Of a DNA stretch of 64,000 nt, positions 8,961 to 18,276 are shown piece after piece. The stretch is from Pseudoalteromonas piratica. GTDB lineage: Bacteria > Pseudomonadota > Gammaproteobacteria > Enterobacterales > Alteromonadaceae. The DNA lies in the NCBI RefSeq assembly GCF_000788395.1, contig NZ_CP009889.1, positions 1,426,001-1,490,000 on the forward strand. The letters are read 5' to 3'. The notes beneath the pieces are model-generated. The model did no database searches and was not told the DNA's origin. It saw only the letters and a list, made by a program, of their open reading frames with translations. Every line of letters starts with the position of its first letter. Position 1 is the first letter of the stretch. The translations under genes and the position numbers were made by a program.

Positions 8961-9734
8961 ATGAAAAACACAGTACTTATTACAGGCGCATCCAATGGCA
9001 TCGGTTTAGAGCTGGCACATATTCACGCTGAGAATGGGGATGATTTAGTCATTGTGGCACGTTCTGAAAATAAACTTACAGAATTAAAGCACACTCTCGA
9101 AACGAAACATGGTGTTAGCGTTCACGTTATTAGCGCCGACTTATCATTACCTGAATCAGCACAACAAGTATTTGAACGCACAACTTCGCTTGGTTTAAAC
9201 ATCGATATTTTAATCAACAACGCTGGTTTTGGCGGACATGGTAAGTTTGTAGAGCGAACGCTGGCAGACGATCTCGCCATGATGCAATTAAATATGATGA
9301 CACTCACCAGCTTAACCCATTTATATTTGCAAGGTATGATAGCGCGAGATAATGGTAAAATACTGAACGTATCTTCAACTGCATCGTTTATGCCTGGCCC
9401 TCTGCAAGCGGTATATTACGCAACCAAAGCCTATGTTACCTCGTTTAGCCAAGCCCTTGCTGAAGAGGTTAAACATCACAATATTACAGTCACCGCGTTA
9501 TGCCCAGGCACTGTTGATACTGGCTTTGTCGCAGCGGGAAACCTTGATGGATTAGATGCTTGGAAAAATGCCAAATCAGCACGTTCTGTTGCCGAATATG
9601 GTTACAAAGGTATGCAAAAAGGCGAATTAGTCACCTTTAACGAATCGTCACTTAAGTTTTTGATAAATTGGATCATCCCATTGCTACCACGTAAAATGGT
9701 ATTAAACATGTCGCGCCAATTTATGGAAAAATAA
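8961..9734 (+). CDS. Short-chain dehydrogenase/reductase (SDR)
   Basis: The classical SDR pattern is complete: nucleotide-binding TGASNGIG near the N-terminus, the NNAG motif (ILINNAGFGG), catalytic Ser in LNVSSTAS and the YATKAY active-site block, followed by the LCPGTVDTGF loop. It resembles the DltE/YqjQ-like group of short oxidoreductases; substrate unknown. The ATG at 8961 is preferred over an in-frame ATG at 8904 because it starts right at the beta-strand of the Rossmann fold and has AGGGC upstream. An AraC-type regulator follows after 35 bases and is probably co-transcribed. Confidence 0.88.
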   Translation: MKNTVLITGASNGIGLELAHIHAENGDDLVIVARSENKLTELKHTLETKHGVSVHVISADLSLPESAQQVFERTTSLGLNIDILINNAGFGGHGKFVERTLADDLAMMQLNMMTLTSLTHLYLQGMIARDNGKILNVSSTASFMPGPLQAVYYATKAYVTSFSQALAEEVKHHNITVTALCPGTVDTGFVAAGNLDGLDAWKNAKSARSVAEYGYKGMQKGELVTFNESSLKFLINWIIPLLPRKMVLNMSRQFMEK

Positions 9735-9769
9735 GCAATTGATGTAATTTTTATCTAGCGGATCACATT

Positions 9770-10768
9770 ATGAAACGAGCAAGCAAATTTACCATTCCAC
9801 CCAATTGGAAAGTACTATTCAATGACCTTGGTATATCTCTGCATGAAGTGCTGGCACATGCAGGCTTGCCTCAACAATTATTTGAGCAAAATAAAGTCCA
9901 ACTGACACCGTCCCAGTACTTTGACTTATGGCACGGCATTGAAGCGGTGTCTAACAATGATGAAATGCCACTTAAAGTTGCGGAAGTGATCAGCCTCGAA
10001 TCGTGTGACGTGCCTATTTATGCTGCATTGTGCAGTACTGATCTGAATGCTGCTCTGGCGCGTTTACGTGACTACAAACCGTTAATCGGTCCTTTAACGT
10101 TAGATATTAAACAAGATGCGTCATCAACCACGCTCACCCTAGGTTGTTACGGCCATAAGGGTGAATTACCCAAAACGCTTAATTTAGTTGAAATGATATT
10201 TTTTACGCAATTAGCGCGTCTTGCAACCCGAGAGCGAATACCCGCTCAAAAAGTAGTACTGCCTTTGCTGCCAAAATCATTAGCTAAGTATGAAGCTTTT
10301 TTTGGTTGCGAGATTTCTCAAGGTGAAAATGCACAAATTAGCTTTTCAGCAAAGGATGCCGCCACCCCCTTTCTAACCGATAATCAGGCTATGTTGGCAC
10401 TGTTTGATGGTGAGCTGCAAAAGAAACTAGATGCTATACAAAGTGACGATTCACTCTCAGAAAAAGTAGCCGCTGTTTTAGTTGGCTCATTACCGCAAGG
10501 TGAAAGCAGTGCTGATTTTGTAGCAAAACATATGGCAATGAGTAAACGTACATTACAGCGCAAACTCGCAAGCGAAAATCAGAGCTTTCAATCTGTATTA
10601 CAAAACGTAAGACAGGAACTTGCTGCGCACTATCTCACTCAAACCAATTTACCAATGCAAGAAGTCTCTTTTTTATTGGGTTTTCATGAATACAACTCAT
10701 TTGTACGCGCATATAACAGTTGGACAGGGTGTTCGCCCTCACAGATACGAAGCACTGCAAATCACTAA
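9770..10768 (+). CDS. AraC-family transcriptional regulator
   Basis: This 332-residue regulator has the N-terminal ligand-sensing domain typical of the OruR/ArgR-like AraC group (about residues 20-200). A C-terminal pair of helix-turn-helix motifs follows (MAMSKRTLQRKLASENQSF, then MQEVSFLLGFHEYNSFVRAYNSWTG). The second helix region has the family's conserved GF-x5-F-x-RA-x4-W-TG pattern. The preceding SDR gene ends 35 bases upstream, so the regulator may control that gene and itself. The ligand cannot be predicted. Confidence 0.9.
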   Translation: MKRASKFTIPPNWKVLFNDLGISLHEVLAHAGLPQQLFEQNKVQLTPSQYFDLWHGIEAVSNNDEMPLKVAEVISLESCDVPIYAALCSTDLNAALARLRDYKPLIGPLTLDIKQDASSTTLTLGCYGHKGELPKTLNLVEMIFFTQLARLATRERIPAQKVVLPLLPKSLAKYEAFFGCEISQGENAQISFSAKDAATPFLTDNQAMLALFDGELQKKLDAIQSDDSLSEKVAAVLVGSLPQGESSADFVAKHMAMSKRTLQRKLASENQSFQSVLQNVRQELAAHYLTQTNLPMQEVSFLLGFHEYNSFVRAYNSWTGCSPSQIRSTANH

Positions 10769-10920
10769 AATGTGACAATTGGTGCGCTTGAGAAATAGCA
10801 CTCGTTTTCGCACAAACAAACTTTTCCTGTTATGGATAAAACCCTGACATAGCGCCCTTTTGTCGTTAGAGATTTTGAGTTTTATAAAATTTAATTAACA
10901 ATCACCTAGATGCAAACCGC

Positions 10921-11196
10921 TTACTCTGATTGAATAGAACAGTGTGCATCTAGGTACTCTTTTATAAACATTTGCAGCTTAATTGAAAGCGCTAAATCAA
11001 CTGATTCACCTATCTCAAAAGGTAAAAAGTGTGCTGCGCCAAGTACAGTTTGATATGCCAATTGAGTTGCCATTTCATCTGTTAAACCTGATTTAACACC
11101 CGAGTTCACCAATTGTTCAACGAGTATAGAAAATTCGTAATCAGGCTTGTTCTGAGTGACCACAGTAAAATGGTCTTGTCCAGTTTCATTGCGCAT
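10921..11196 (-). CDS. Short ProC-like (pyrroline-5-carboxylate reductase C-terminal) protein, possibly a remnant
   Basis: This 91-residue product aligns only with the dimerisation region of pyrroline-5-carboxylate reductase: LVEQLVNSGVKSGLTDE followed by ATQLAYQTVLGAAHFL matches the conserved helices of ProC. The Rossmann domain that binds NAD(P)H is missing, and the usual TSPGGTT block after the match is absent. It therefore cannot be a reductase by itself. An AGAGAAG before the ATG and the intact frame argue that it may still be translated. It lies 17 bases downstream of the alcohol dehydrogenase on the same strand. It may be a degraded copy or a domesticated dimerisation domain. Confidence 0.5.
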   Translation of the reverse strand: MRNETGQDHFTVVTQNKPDYEFSILVEQLVNSGVKSGLTDEMATQLAYQTVLGAAHFLPFEIGESVDLALSIKLQMFIKEYLDAHCSIQSE

Positions 11197-11213
11197 TGTA
11201 ATACTTCTCTACA

Positions 11214-12260
11214 TTAAAATTGGGTGATTACAGTTACACCTGGTGTATTGTTCTTATCCAGTTGGGTTAACACGTCTATTGATTGTGCAAGCGTGATCGT
11301 TTTCCCTAATAGTCTCTCAGGTTGCAGCTTACCGGATAAAATCATTGCTAACATGGCATCGTAACGGTGCGCCTGCATGCCATGACTGCCAATAATCTCA
11401 AGCTCATGAGCGATCACTTTATCCATTGGAATGCTTGGGTTAGCCTGATCAGCGAGCAGCAGCCCCACCTGAATATGCTTACCGAGTGTACGTAAACTGT
11501 TAATTGAATTCACACACGTTATTGGATGACCTAATGCATCAAGCGAGACATGCACACCACCTTTGGTCAAATCTTTAATCGCTAATGGCACATCATCGAC
11601 TTGATTAGCATTGATGGTTGCAACAGCACCTAGACTTCGCGCGAGTGAAAGGGCATCATCATCTATATCAACTGCAATGACATTTGCGCCAATGGCGTTT
11701 GCAATCATCACAGCCGATAACCCAACACCACCACAACCGTGCACAGCAATCCAGTTGCCAGCAGTGACTTGACCTTGATCGACTACAGCGCGAAAAGACG
11801 TGACAAAGCGACAGCCTAAACTGGCCGCAGTAACAAAATCCATGCTTTCAGGCAAAGCAACTAAGTTAACATTGGCATGATCAACTCCCACATATTCGGC
11901 AAAAGAACCCCACTGAGTAAAACCAGGCTGAGTTTGACTACTGCACACCTGTTGATTACCCGAATGACAGTGTGAGCACGCACCACACGCATATATAAAG
12001 GGTACAGTTACGCGATCGCCCACTTTAAATTGCGTGACATCTCTGCCAACGGCGGCAATAGTGCCCGCAAATTCATGACCCGGTACGTGCGGTAATTCTA
12101 TCCCTGGATCATGTCCCATCCAGCCATGCCAATCACTGCGACAAACACCTGTCGCCTCTACTTTTACCACCACACCATGATTTTTTGGCGTTGGATCTGC
12201 CACATTCATTATTTGCGGCGCTTGGACAAAGTTTTCATAAACAACGGCTTTCATAATCAC
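11214..12260 (-). CDS. Zinc-dependent alcohol dehydrogenase (medium-chain family)
   Basis: The 348-residue protein has the MDR layout. Catalytic zinc ligands are in [10 protein letters not shown] (Cys) and PGHEFAG (His-Glu), and the structural-zinc cluster is in [15 protein letters not shown]. The Rossmann motif is [18 protein letters not shown], followed by an acidic VDID stretch typical of NAD use. It oxidises or reduces an alcohol/aldehyde; the exact substrate is not predictable. An Lrp-type regulator gene is divergent 131 bases away and is a likely controller. The ProC-like fragment follows immediately. Confidence 0.9.
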   Translation of the reverse strand: MIMKAVVYENFVQAPQIMNVADPTPKNHGVVVKVEATGVCRSDWHGWMGHDPGIELPHVPGHEFAGTIAAVGRDVTQFKVGDRVTVPFIYACGACSHCHSGNQQVCSSQTQPGFTQWGSFAEYVGVDHANVNLVALPESMDFVTAASLGCRFVTSFRAVVDQGQVTAGNWIAVHGCGGVGLSAVMIANAIGANVIAVDIDDDALSLARSLGAVATINANQVDDVPLAIKDLTKGGVHVSLDALGHPITCVNSINSLRTLGKHIQVGLLLADQANPSIPMDKVIAHELEIIGSHGMQAHRYDAMLAMILSGKLQPERLLGKTITLAQSIDVLTQLDKNNTPGVTVITQF

Positions 12261-12391
12261 CTCACATTAGTTACTTGCACACTTGCTACTTTACGTAATA
12301 GCGCTGAAATTACCTTGCTATTTTGAATTGAAAAAACGCTGATTTTGAAATAGTCTTTTATTTAGACAATTGAAATAGAAAGAGTCCTCCA

Positions 12392-12856
12392 TTGAGCGAG
12401 CTAGATAAGACAGATAAACGCATTTTGGAACTACTGCAATCAAATGGTCGGCTTTCGAGCGCTAAGATTGCTAGTACATTATCGCTAAGTGAAACCCCTT
12501 GTTGGCGACGTATAAAACGGCTAGAAGAACAGGGGTATATAGAAGATTACCAGGCAAATCTGAATCGCCGTAAAGTGGGTTTTGGTGTTATGGCGTTCGT
12601 GCAATTGACCTATATAGAACATGATGAAAAAACCACCAAAGACTTCGAACAAATGATCCTCGCCTGTGATAGTGTTCTGGCATGCTACAACATGACAGGT
12701 GATGCTGATTTTTTACTGCAAGTTGTTGCAAAGGATCTGGATGATTACAGCGCCTTCATTGATAACGTGTTGCGAAAGCTTTCAGGTGTATCGAGCATAC
12801 GTTCAAGCATCTCATTAAAAGAAATAAAATCATCATCACGATTGCCCATTAACTAA
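12392..12856 (+). CDS. Lrp/AsnC-family transcriptional regulator
   Basis: This 154-residue protein has an N-terminal winged HTH (LDKTDKRILELLQSNGR, then SETPCWRRIKRLEEQGYI) and a C-terminal RAM/AsnC ligand-binding domain (about 70-150) with the GDADFLLQV motif. Members bind amino acids and assemble as octamers. The reading frame opens with TTG at 12392, with AGAAAGAG upstream. It is divergent from the zinc alcohol dehydrogenase, the usual layout for a regulator of its neighbour. Confidence 0.92.
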   Translation: MSELDKTDKRILELLQSNGRLSSAKIASTLSLSETPCWRRIKRLEEQGYIEDYQANLNRRKVGFGVMAFVQLTYIEHDEKTTKDFEQMILACDSVLACYNMTGDADFLLQVVAKDLDDYSAFIDNVLRKLSGVSSIRSSISLKEIKSSSRLPIN

Positions 12857-13157
12857 AATCCGCCAACAGAGTGCTCCTTTCAATAGTGGCAATGGTCAGC
12901 TACTGCAATATCTGACCATTGCCCCCTCTATTTAGATTGTAAATCCGCATGCAGACTAAATACGTCTTAGAGCAGATGCTTTGTCTTTATGTTTAATCAC
13001 TCAGTTTAAACAAGCTTACCTTTAAAAAGACTTAAAAAATGAGGTTTTGTTATCTCAACAAATACATTCATCGCCGAATAAAAAATATCGTTAATACACT
13101 TGCTATCTCATTAACTTTTAGTGTTTTACCCTGTAAATAGCTGAATTTTGTCAATTT

Positions 13158-13187
13158 CATTTTCGAACACGCATTCCATTTTCGCGC
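13158..13187 (+). promoter_or_regulatory. Candidate activator sites for the module B regulator
   Basis: Two direct copies, CATTTTCGAAC (13158-13168) and CATTTTCGCGC (13177-13187), lie 65-95 bases upstream of the -24 element, the same distance as in module A. On the other strand the first reads GTTCGAAAATG, matching the left half of the module A site GTTCGAAAACGGAC. The match is partial, so the assignment is tentative. Confidence 0.35.
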
Positions 13188-13251
13188 AAAAACACACAAA
13201 AAAGCAGTCTGTATAAAAATTAAAAGCGCATAAAAACAAACACTTAACAAA

Positions 13252-13267
13252 TGGCATGGTTTTTGTT
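13252..13267 (+). promoter_or_regulatory. Sigma54-type promoter for the module B exporter operon
   Basis: TGGCAT, five bases, then TTGTT: GG at 13253-13254 and GT at 13265-13266 with exactly ten bases between. The -24 half is nearly ideal and the -12 half has GT for GC. It ends about 36 bases before the adaptor ATG. Its position mirrors the promoter at 4177. Confidence 0.55.
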
Positions 13268-13302
13268 ATTGGTTTTAATAAATACATTAACAAGGACAGC
13301 AC

Positions 13303-14556
13303 ATGGATGTTATGACGCATTCCGAAAAACCTTGGTTGAATAAACTAAAAAACACAAAGTTATTCGCTATTTTTGCCTTCGCGCTACTGACATTAATTAT
13401 TTGGCTTAAATCATCCTATAACGTTGGTGTACAGCGTGATCATATCAATATTAAGTCGGTTAAACGTGGGGATTTACCGCTTGTAATCAATACATATGGC
13501 AAGCTGATTTCACAGGATACGCGTATATTGACCACGCCGGTTGCTGCTACAGTTGAGAAAATTCACCTCAAGCCCGGTGCGCAAGTGAATAAAGACAGCA
13601 TCATTCTCGAACTTGTGAATCCTGAACTAAACCAGAAGGTTGAAGCTGCTCAATTAGCATTACACCAAGCCAATACGAAGTTAAAAAAACTAGAGATAGA
13701 GCTACAAGACCAACAACTCCAACATCAATCTAATATTGCGTTATTAAAAGCCGAACTTAAATCGGCGCGCTTGCAATACACGGCTGAGAAAAACCTAGAA
13801 AACAGTGGCACAATTTCAAAATTACAAATTCAAACCTCAGCAATTACGGTTGAGCAACTTGAAGTGCGTCTTGCCATTGCTGAGCAACGTATTAATCATT
13901 TAAAAGCCATTAACCAGACTCGATTATCTGTTGAAAAAGAATTAGTTAAACTTGCTCAAAGTCAGTTGAGTTTACAACTTAAAAATAAAGAATCATTAAT
14001 TGTACGCTCTAACATCGACGGTGTATTACAGCGCTTACCAGTTGAGCTGGGCGAAAACATTGTCGCAGGTAGCAAACTCGCAGAAGTTGGTAGTGTGAGT
14101 AACCTTGATGCAGAGCTCAAATTACCGCAAAGCCATGCCGCCGAAATTGCATTAGGAAACCCTGTAATGTTAACCGTTGCTATGCAACCTGTTTCAGCGG
14201 TTGTCAGCCGAATTGACCCAGTTGTGACAAATGGTTATGTCACGATTGAAGCTAAAATTGAACAACCATTACCAAAAAGCGCCCGCCCAGAGATCAATAT
14301 TCAAGGGTTTATCACCTCAAATGTCATCTCTGACGCATTGTATGTTGAAACACCTGCCAATATCGCCAGCCATTCAAAAGTGGACATGTTTTTAGTAGAT
14401 GATGGAGAGCAAATCGCAGAGGCAACCACTGTGTCATTTGGCCGTATTGCAGGCCAGTATATTGAAGTGCTAAATGGCGTAGAAGCTAACCAACAACTGG
14501 TGATTTCCGATATGCAGCAATGGCAAAACTACAAACAAATCGCACTGATTAATTAA
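13303..14556 (+). CDS. MacA/HlyD-like periplasmic adaptor subunit (module B)
   Basis: This 417-residue protein is a paralogue of the adaptor at 4296. It has an N-terminal membrane anchor (about 20-37), a first lipoyl half with IHLKPGAQV, a long coiled-coil hairpin (about 105-220), a second lipoyl half NIDGVLQRLPVELGENI, and C-terminal barrel domains. It should link the FtsX-type permease to a TolC-like channel. The ATG at 13303 is preceded by AAGGACA. The ATPase starts ten bases downstream. The two adaptors share the same motifs throughout but are clearly diverged, so they probably serve different substrates. Confidence 0.88.
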   Translation: MDVMTHSEKPWLNKLKNTKLFAIFAFALLTLIIWLKSSYNVGVQRDHINIKSVKRGDLPLVINTYGKLISQDTRILTTPVAATVEKIHLKPGAQVNKDSIILELVNPELNQKVEAAQLALHQANTKLKKLEIELQDQQLQHQSNIALLKAELKSARLQYTAEKNLENSGTISKLQIQTSAITVEQLEVRLAIAEQRINHLKAINQTRLSVEKELVKLAQSQLSLQLKNKESLIVRSNIDGVLQRLPVELGENIVAGSKLAEVGSVSNLDAELKLPQSHAAEIALGNPVMLTVAMQPVSAVVSRIDPVVTNGYVTIEAKIEQPLPKSARPEINIQGFITSNVISDALYVETPANIASHSKVDMFLVDDGEQIAEATTVSFGRIAGQYIEVLNGVEANQQLVISDMQQWQNYKQIALIN

Positions 14557-14565
14557 GGGAAGAAG

Positions 14566-15267
14566 ATGAATAATAAAAGCGTAATTGAGTTAACGAATAT
14601 TACCCGCAAGTTTATTACTCAAGATATGACCACAACCGCGGTAGATAATATTAATCTTTCAATAAACCAAGGTGATTACGTTGCGATTACTGGGCCATCG
14701 GGTTGTGGTAAGTCAACCTTGTTATCGATTTTAGGATTGATGGATAAAGCCACATCTGGCAGCTACCTACTCAATGGCATTGATGTGAATAAGCTCAATA
14801 CTGATCAGCTAGCTGAGGTAAGAAATAAAGAAATTGGATTTATATTTCAGTCATTTAACCTTATTGATGAGTTAACCGTGTGGGAAAATGTTGCCCTGCC
14901 ATTGTATTACAGTGCAAGCAAAGGAGCAGGTGCTAAAAAAGCAGCCGTTGAAGCGTTAGACAAAGTCGAAATGCGTCATCGACTTAATCATTTCCCAACG
15001 CAACTTTCTGGCGGGCAACAGCAACGTGTTGCGATTGCCAGAGCATTGGTTATGTCTCCTTCCATTTTATTAATTGATGAACCAACAGGGAATTTGGACT
15101 CGCACAATGGCGACATTGTGATGGCAATGCTTAGCGACTTAAACAACCAAGGCACAACCTTATGCATGGTGACGCATGATGCTCGCTATGCTAATCAAGC
15201 AAAACGCCGAATTGATTTGTTTGACGGTAAAGTTTTAGGGTCTATTCAAAATATGGAAGTTGCTTAA
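14566..15267 (+). CDS. ABC transporter ATPase, MacB/LolD type (module B)
   Basis: This 233-residue ATPase has all ABC motifs: Walker A GPSGCGKST, Q-loop FIFQSFNLI, signature LSGGQQQRVAIARAL, Walker B ILLIDEPTGNLD and the His switch in MVTHDARY. It is paralogous to the ATPase at 5555. The permease ATG begins at the base after its stop codon, which implies translational coupling. It powers the FtsX-type permease at 15268, probably to move a periplasmic substrate out through a TolC-type channel. Confidence 0.93.
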   Translation: MNNKSVIELTNITRKFITQDMTTTAVDNINLSINQGDYVAITGPSGCGKSTLLSILGLMDKATSGSYLLNGIDVNKLNTDQLAEVRNKEIGFIFQSFNLIDELTVWENVALPLYYSASKGAGAKKAAVEALDKVEMRHRLNHFPTQLSGGQQQRVAIARALVMSPSILLIDEPTGNLDSHNGDIVMAMLSDLNNQGTTLCMVTHDARYANQAKRRIDLFDGKVLGSIQNMEVA

Positions 15268-17700
15268 ATGAGTGCATATTGGTTAATGGAACTGCGCGTA
15301 GCCATGCGCGCACTGACAAAACGGCCACAATTTGTATTAACCGTTGTGATTACCTTAGCCTTATCCATGGCGACTGTGATCAGTGTGTTTAGCTTAAATA
15401 GCTTGTTGTTACTACAAAGCTTGCCATTTAAAGATGCACAGCAACAATATGTTGTCGACTTTAAGTTAGACTTTGCAGGCAAAACCTTTCCTTCACTGCC
15501 CGTGTTAAAAAGACGCTTTGTGGAAAACCAAACGAGCTTTGAAAGCGCTTCTCTTTATGTCGGTGAAACCCGAACATTAGAACTGCAACACCAGTTATTT
15601 AAGTTAGAAACAGCCTTTGTATCAGCCAGCTATTTTGACCAATTAGGCCTTGCAACAACCCATGGTAGAGCCTTTAACCACAATGAAAAACTAAATAACT
15701 TTACGCCATCAACGGTATTGTCTTACCAGTTATGGCAAGAAAAATTTTCTGCTTCTCCGGCGATCATTGGCCGTCAAATCAACATTGACGGCACTTTTTT
15801 TTCTGTTGTCGGCGTACTGAAAAAAGGGGTGCTATCACCTGATAATTTAGCCTCAGAACAGCCTCAATTGTACCTTCCTCTGGATTACAGCAATGCGGAT
15901 TTGTTTGGCAATAAAAACATTTCTGAAGGTGACGCCAGTATCATTGCGAAAGGGAATGCTAACAACCACACATCTTACCTTAATGACGTTCAAAGCCTTG
16001 CAAATAAATTAAAAACGGAAATAAATAATCCATTGTTAAGCTTTGGCACACTAAAAGCGCATGTTACGCCTTTGCGAGAGGCGATTATTGGCGATTCTGA
16101 CCGCCTTTCTTTGCTTTTATTGTTAGGCGCATTGATGCTGTTACTGGTTGCCTGCGCAAACCTATCGAATCTATTTATTGCGCGCTCTGTCGAATCGAAA
16201 CAAGACTTCGCAATTCATGTTGCTGTGGGAGCAAAACACAAGCAACTGTTTAACAAACTGCTGATGGAAAGCTCTTTGTTATCGTTTGCCTCCGGCATCA
16301 TGGCGTTATTAATTGCAGTATGGGCTATCGAACTGATTAAATTTATTGGCAGTGATTCATTACCGCGTTTAAACCAACTATCCATAGACAGCTATACCTT
16401 GCTTTTCTCAATGCTAATTTGTTGTTTGTTAGCATTATTCTTTTCGTATATCCCCTTTTGGTTATCACGTAACGCCTCGCTCAACCAGCAAATGCAAACC
16501 TCAGGAAAAGGTGGCGGAAAACAAAATTCAGCGCGCTCACGAGTAGCACTGTTATTAGGGCAATCTGCACTTGTGTCGATGCTACTGTGCTTTTCATCAC
16601 TCTTTTTGCAAAAGTCACTCACAGAGCTTGAAAAAGTGACCGGGTTTAACACCGAACAAAGAGCAATTCTTACACTTGAGAGAAAGAATAAGGCCTTGTC
16701 AAAAGGTGAATTGGCCAGTGCGTTGCCTGCAGTAATAGAACAAATAAGGCAATTACCTGAAGTAACTAATGTGGCTTTAAGTAATTCAAGCCCTGTTATT
16801 ATGGCGGGCGTTGTTTTTCCGGTACAAAAAAGCATTGACTCAGCGGAGTATATGCTGTCTGTAAATAAAGCTCAGCCTAATTTCTTTGATGTGCTTGGTA
16901 TTGAGTTTATTAAAGGCTCAACCTTTAGTCAGAACAGTGCTGAAGCAACTTATGAAGTTATTCTCAATCAAAGTAGTGCGCGTCTTTTACTCGGTGAAAA
17001 CTGGGCTATTGGCGATTCTGTGTTTGTTACAGGCCGCCCTTACAAATTGGTTGGCGTGATAAAAGACACCTTTCGAGCACGTTATTTACGATCTCAATTA
17101 GGCAATGAATTGGTGATTGTTCCCTATAACAAAATCAATGGCGACATGCTGCCATCAGAGCAAATCGTATTAAATATTTATCATGGAAAGTCAAAACATT
17201 TTAATTTCAGCAATATTGATAGCATTATCAATTCACCTACCAGTGCATTTAGCATTACTTCACTACAAAGCTTACAAGACGTTTTAGAAGAAGAAGTACA
17301 TTTAGCCAAGACGACAGCTATTTTGGCGGCTTCATTCTGCTTGCTAACATTGTTGTTAGCTGCGATTGGCGTGTGGGGTATCGTTAACTACAGCGCAAAA
17401 ATGCGCCATTTTGAATTTGGTATTCGAATGGCACTGGGCGCCAAAAAAGTACATTTACTTAAAATGATGCTGCTTGAAAATATAAAACCGCTTTCATTTG
17501 GCATGTTTTCTGGTGTTGCTTTAGCCACCCTCATTATCCAAGCTAATGCGGCTCACTTCTCTTTATTTGGCTATTTACAGGTCGGTTATTTAGCACCAAT
17601 GATTATTGCCATGATACTCACCACATTGATAGCAATTATTAAACCCGTTACTCAGGTGGTAAATGACGCACCTATGAGCGCGCTTAAACGTGAACAATAA
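15268..17700 (+). CDS. FtsX/MacB-like ABC permease, two-repeat form (module B)
   Basis: This 810-residue membrane protein has the same double MacB_PCD/FtsX plan as the permease at 6308. It starts with a membrane helix (about 20-45) and a periplasmic domain up to about residue 265, then three helices and a linker. A second periplasmic domain (about 460-680) and three closing helices follow; GVWGIVNYSAKMRHFEFGIRM is the FtsX signature region, cut here to its core. It is coupled to the ATPase upstream. The next gene, a small exported protein, starts 34 bases after its stop. Its likely substrate is the peptide encoded at 21557, inferred only from location. Confidence 0.9.
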   Translation: MSAYWLMELRVAMRALTKRPQFVLTVVITLALSMATVISVFSLNSLLLLQSLPFKDAQQQYVVDFKLDFAGKTFPSLPVLKRRFVENQTSFESASLYVGETRTLELQHQLFKLETAFVSASYFDQLGLATTHGRAFNHNEKLNNFTPSTVLSYQLWQEKFSASPAIIGRQINIDGTFFSVVGVLKKGVLSPDNLASEQPQLYLPLDYSNADLFGNKNISEGDASIIAKGNANNHTSYLNDVQSLANKLKTEINNPLLSFGTLKAHVTPLREAIIGDSDRLSLLLLLGALMLLLVACANLSNLFIARSVESKQDFAIHVAVGAKHKQLFNKLLMESSLLSFASGIMALLIAVWAIELIKFIGSDSLPRLNQLSIDSYTLLFSMLICCLLALFFSYIPFWLSRNASLNQQMQTSGKGGGKQNSARSRVALLLGQSALVSMLLCFSSLFLQKSLTELEKVTGFNTEQRAILTLERKNKALSKGELASALPAVIEQIRQLPEVTNVALSNSSPVIMAGVVFPVQKSIDSAEYMLSVNKAQPNFFDVLGIEFIKGSTFSQNSAEATYEVILNQSSARLLLGENWAIGDSVFVTGRPYKLVGVIKDTFRARYLRSQLGNELVIVPYNKINGDMLPSEQIVLNIYHGKSKHFNFSNIDSIINSPTSAFSITSLQSLQDVLEEEVHLAKTTAILAASFCLLTLLLAAIGVWGIVNYSAKMRHFEFGIRMALGAKKVHLLKMMLLENIKPLSFGMFSGVALATLIIQANAAHFSLFGYLQVGYLAPMIIAMILTTLIAIIKPVTQVVNDAPMSALKREQ

Positions 17701-17734
17701 ACTCTATTTATACTTAAACGCAAAAGGAAAAAGC

Positions 17735-18241
17735 ATGAGAACAAAGCTTATCACACTCGTAACACTGTTAATGATGACATCATTAAATGTATCTGCCGCA
17801 ATCGAAAAACAAACGCTGTCGGTAGCGGAAGAAGTGTTATTTCAACGTATGTTCTTGGAAAAAACACTTTCTATGCCTCAAGTTAAAGTATTTAACAAGC
17901 AAGGCGTATTGTTATATGGCACAAATAAAGCAGATGAAGAATTAAAAGTTAATATGCTTAAAGGGTTATCAGTGATAACTAATAAAGGCGAAAATAAATT
18001 CACTAGCCACCTTAAAGGGATTACCACAGCTGATGGCGCTGCAATCAATTTAGATGACTTTAAACAGGAGATTATCGTTGTTGAAAGTTATGTAGATTGG
18101 TTTGAAGATAGTAAAAAGCAGCGCAAAGATATTGAACACGTCTTATCAAAAGTGCAAAACAAAGATGTGCTTTGGCTGGTACTGGATGTTGATCCTAAAA
18201 AAATGGCCAATGCGAATGTCACTGTAACACATATCGAATAA
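17735..18241 (+). CDS. Small exported protein linked to the module B exporter, possibly thioredoxin-like without cysteines
   Basis: This 168-residue product starts at ATG 17735 (AAAGGAAAAA upstream), which gives a clean signal peptide ending near VSA-AIE. An in-frame ATG at 17690 would spoil it. The C-terminal part runs as beta-strand (EIIVVESYV), a polar turn (DWFEDSKKQR), a helix, then beta-strand (DVLWLVLDVD). This is reminiscent of a thioredoxin fold, with the CxxC position occupied by non-cysteine residues. There is no cysteine in the mature part. I recognise no named family. It is the fourth gene of the exporter operon and ends before a hairpin at 18255, so a role in substrate handling or self-protection is plausible but unproven. 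Confidence 0.7.
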   Translation: MRTKLITLVTLLMMTSLNVSAAIEKQTLSVAEEVLFQRMFLEKTLSMPQVKVFNKQGVLLYGTNKADEELKVNMLKGLSVITNKGENKFTSHLKGITTADGAAINLDDFKQEIIVVESYVDWFEDSKKQRKDIEHVLSKVQNKDVLWLVLDVDPKKMANANVTVTHIE

Positions 18242-18254
18242 GCTAATTAACCTC

Positions 18255-18275
18255 AAGGAGTACCCCGTACTCCTT
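18255..18275 (+). terminator. Hairpin after the module B exporter operon
   Basis: AAGGAGTAC and GTACTCCTT form a perfect nine-base stem around CCC, 14 bases after the stop codon at 18241. No T-run follows, so it may act mainly as an mRNA 3'-end stabiliser or a partial terminator. Confidence 0.5.
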
Positions 18276-18276
18276 A

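Larger units (their letters stand above)
12857..13302. promoter_or_regulatory. Non-coding control region of the module B exporter
   Basis: This 446-base AT-rich gap separates the Lrp-type gene from the adaptor gene. Overlapping minus-strand frames at 13068-13320 are compositional and not convincing genes. The right half holds the putative activator sites (13158-13187) and the sigma54-type promoter (13252-13267). I see nothing recognisable in the left half. Confidence 0.5.

Noticed and set aside
13068..13320. Two overlapping minus-strand frames of 60-64 codons
   Set aside because: They lie in the AT-rich control region, have no ribosome site, and their residues look compositional.
16392..16835. 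A 147-codon minus-strand frame
   Set aside because: It is a shadow of the module B permease gene.
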